In this document: positions 63,204 to 64,000 of the stretch, piece by piece
How the letters are laid out: every line of letters starts with the position of its first letter
How positions within the stretch are numbered: the first letter of the stretch is position 1
Position numbers and translations under genes: made by a program
Notes under the pieces: model-generated
What the model was told of the DNA's origin: nothing
The model's database searches: none
The model's input: the letters and a program-made list of their open reading frames with translations, nothing else
NCBI GenBank assembly: GCA_016218915.1
Contig: JACRCQ010000002.1
Span: forward strand, 53,838 to 117,837
Direction: 5' to 3'
Length of the DNA: 64,000 bases
Source of the DNA: Deltaproteobacteria bacterium
GTDB taxonomy: Bacteria; Myxococcota_A; Polyangia; Polyangiales; Polyangiaceae

Positions 63204-63695
63204 ATGCGGTGCATGAACTCAATGATAGCGTTGCTTCCGATCGTGCTTGGCATGGCAGGGGCGGACTGCCACCACAAGGATTGGGAGTGCGGAATGGACG
63301 ATGAGTGCACCTTCTACCGCTGCGTCTGTGGAGACGGACATGCCCACGATTGGGGAGGCTGCGTTCCGAATACCGGATGCTTGAGTGCAGCTGAAGTATG
63401 CTCAAACATGTGCGGGCCCGGGATCGCTCTCGTGTCGTCCGAGCCCACGCCCACGGTCATTGGCAGTCCAGAGTGCACTGCCTTCTGCGAGAAGCACCTC
63501 ACGTATCCCTGCGGTTTCCCAGCGCCGTGCTACCACGAATACTGCATTGTTCCGGTCGGGTCGTGCGAGAACGCGGTTCGAAAACGGCTTGCGTGCCTGA
63601 TGACCGATTCAGCCACCTGGAGCTGCCAATCGGGCGCTCTCGAACTTGCTGGATGTCCGTACCAGGATGTCTGTGGCGATGCTGGGGCCGACTGA
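63204..63695 (+). CDS. Small secreted Cys-rich protein
   Basis: A 163-residue protein with a short signal peptide (MIALLPIVLGMAGA) and about 21 cysteines in the mature part (ECGMDDECTFYRCVCGDG, CTAFCEKHLTYPCGFPAPCY, RKRLACLMTDSATWSCQSG). No lipobox is clear. It starts 24 bases after the FGE-fold lipoprotein stop on the same strand, so they are likely co-expressed. Disulfide-stabilised extracellular protein of unknown function. Confidence 0.72.
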   Translation: MRCMNSMIALLPIVLGMAGADCHHKDWECGMDDECTFYRCVCGDGHAHDWGGCVPNTGCLSAAEVCSNMCGPGIALVSSEPTPTVIGSPECTAFCEKHLTYPCGFPAPCYHEYCIVPVGSCENAVRKRLACLMTDSATWSCQSGALELAGCPYQDVCGDAGAD

Positions 63696-64000
63696 AGTCG
63701 GTTCGCCGCCGCAGGTCATCGAGTACCCCTACGACGCGCTCGGCAACATGCGGGCGGGCTCGCTTTTCGGCGTAGCTCGCGACGGGCGCCTCGACCTGAA
63801 GTCGATCCGGGAGCGAGCATCAAGGCTCCAGTGGTCCCGTAGGACGCGGGCAAGCCTCCCGGGCATAGGCGTTAAGCTAAAGGCCTGCCGAGATTCGGCG
63901 ACGGCGCGCGGGTAGGTCCATGTCATCCATGTCACACGTTGTCCTTCGAAAGTGGAGCGCGTCGGCGGTTTCTTCTGTCCATGTGAGCAGGACGGTGAGA
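63696..64000. other. Window end, nothing confidently assigned
   Basis: The last 305 bases contain open frames such as one with IEYPYDALGNMRAGSLFG, which is faintly RHS-like, but no frame has a start, length and composition that support a gene. It may be the upstream region of a gene beyond the window. Confidence 0.3.

Noticed and set aside
63700..63915. Frame with YPYDALGN as an RHS-protein fragment
   Set aside because: Only one short motif matches, with no repeat series, and the rest of the frame looks random.

Overview
The window looks like a chromosomal segment of a myxobacterium, most likely Polyangiales or a relative. The base composition is GC-rich. About one gene in four encodes a lipoprotein, many with Gly/Ala/Ser-rich linkers or Cys-rich repeats. 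Two short proteins end in MYXO-CTERM-like sorting tails. Regulators include a Ser/Thr kinase fused to a second sensor domain and a multi-PAS hybrid histidine kinase. No rRNA, tRNA, CRISPR array, phage genes or intact insertion sequence was recognised.

Layout. 1-11750: dnaE, two convergent lipoproteins, a toroid-like hypothetical, a hybrid histidine kinase, a GNAT acetyltransferase, a MYXO-CTERM mini-lipoprotein coupled to a cupin, and a Cys-rich lipoprotein. 11810-19313: an eight-gene minus-strand operon holding every shikimate-pathway step from DAHP synthase to chorismate synthase plus chorismate mutase/prephenate dehydrogenase; almost every junction is a 1-4 base start/stop overlap. 19445-27369: a U32-family protein, a doubly anchored MYXO-CTERM lipoprotein, a zinc-ribbon protein, and three lipoproteins including a metzincin-like metalloprotease. 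27399-31403: a duplicated family of polytopic membrane proteins flanking an HEXXH protein, with an overlooked 44-residue membrane ORF. 31517-35264: esterase, SRPBCC-like protein, lipoprotein and GIDE-like protein.

35272-40000: an envelope-stress neighbourhood containing an ECF sigma / anti-sigma / CpxP-like lipoprotein operon laid out like cnrYXH, a DUF4349 protein, a cupin, a BrkB-type membrane protein, a tiny Gly-rich membrane peptide and a GlsB/YeaQ protein. 40000-40860 is a gene-poor patch with a small ORF, a frameshifted remnant and a large inverted repeat. 41639-44225 is a three-gene, ATGA-coupled cassette of methyltransferase, ATP-dependent RNA ligase and HD-Pnk end-healing enzyme. This is the strongest candidate for a distinctive system in the window.

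44325-64000: secreted lipoproteins alternate with unusual fusions. These are a protein kinase joined to a diiron (ODP-type) metallo-beta-lactamase-fold domain, an aspartase with an N-terminal cyclic-nucleotide-binding-like domain, and a membrane-anchored coiled-coil protein with a GPPPLP-repeat tail. There are also a HEAT-like repeat protein preceded by a 35-bp repeat array, and a helix-turn-helix regulator next to a perfect 20-bp palindrome. The window ends with a Cys-repeat lipoprotein, an FGE-sulfatase-fold lipoprotein and a small secreted Cys-rich protein.
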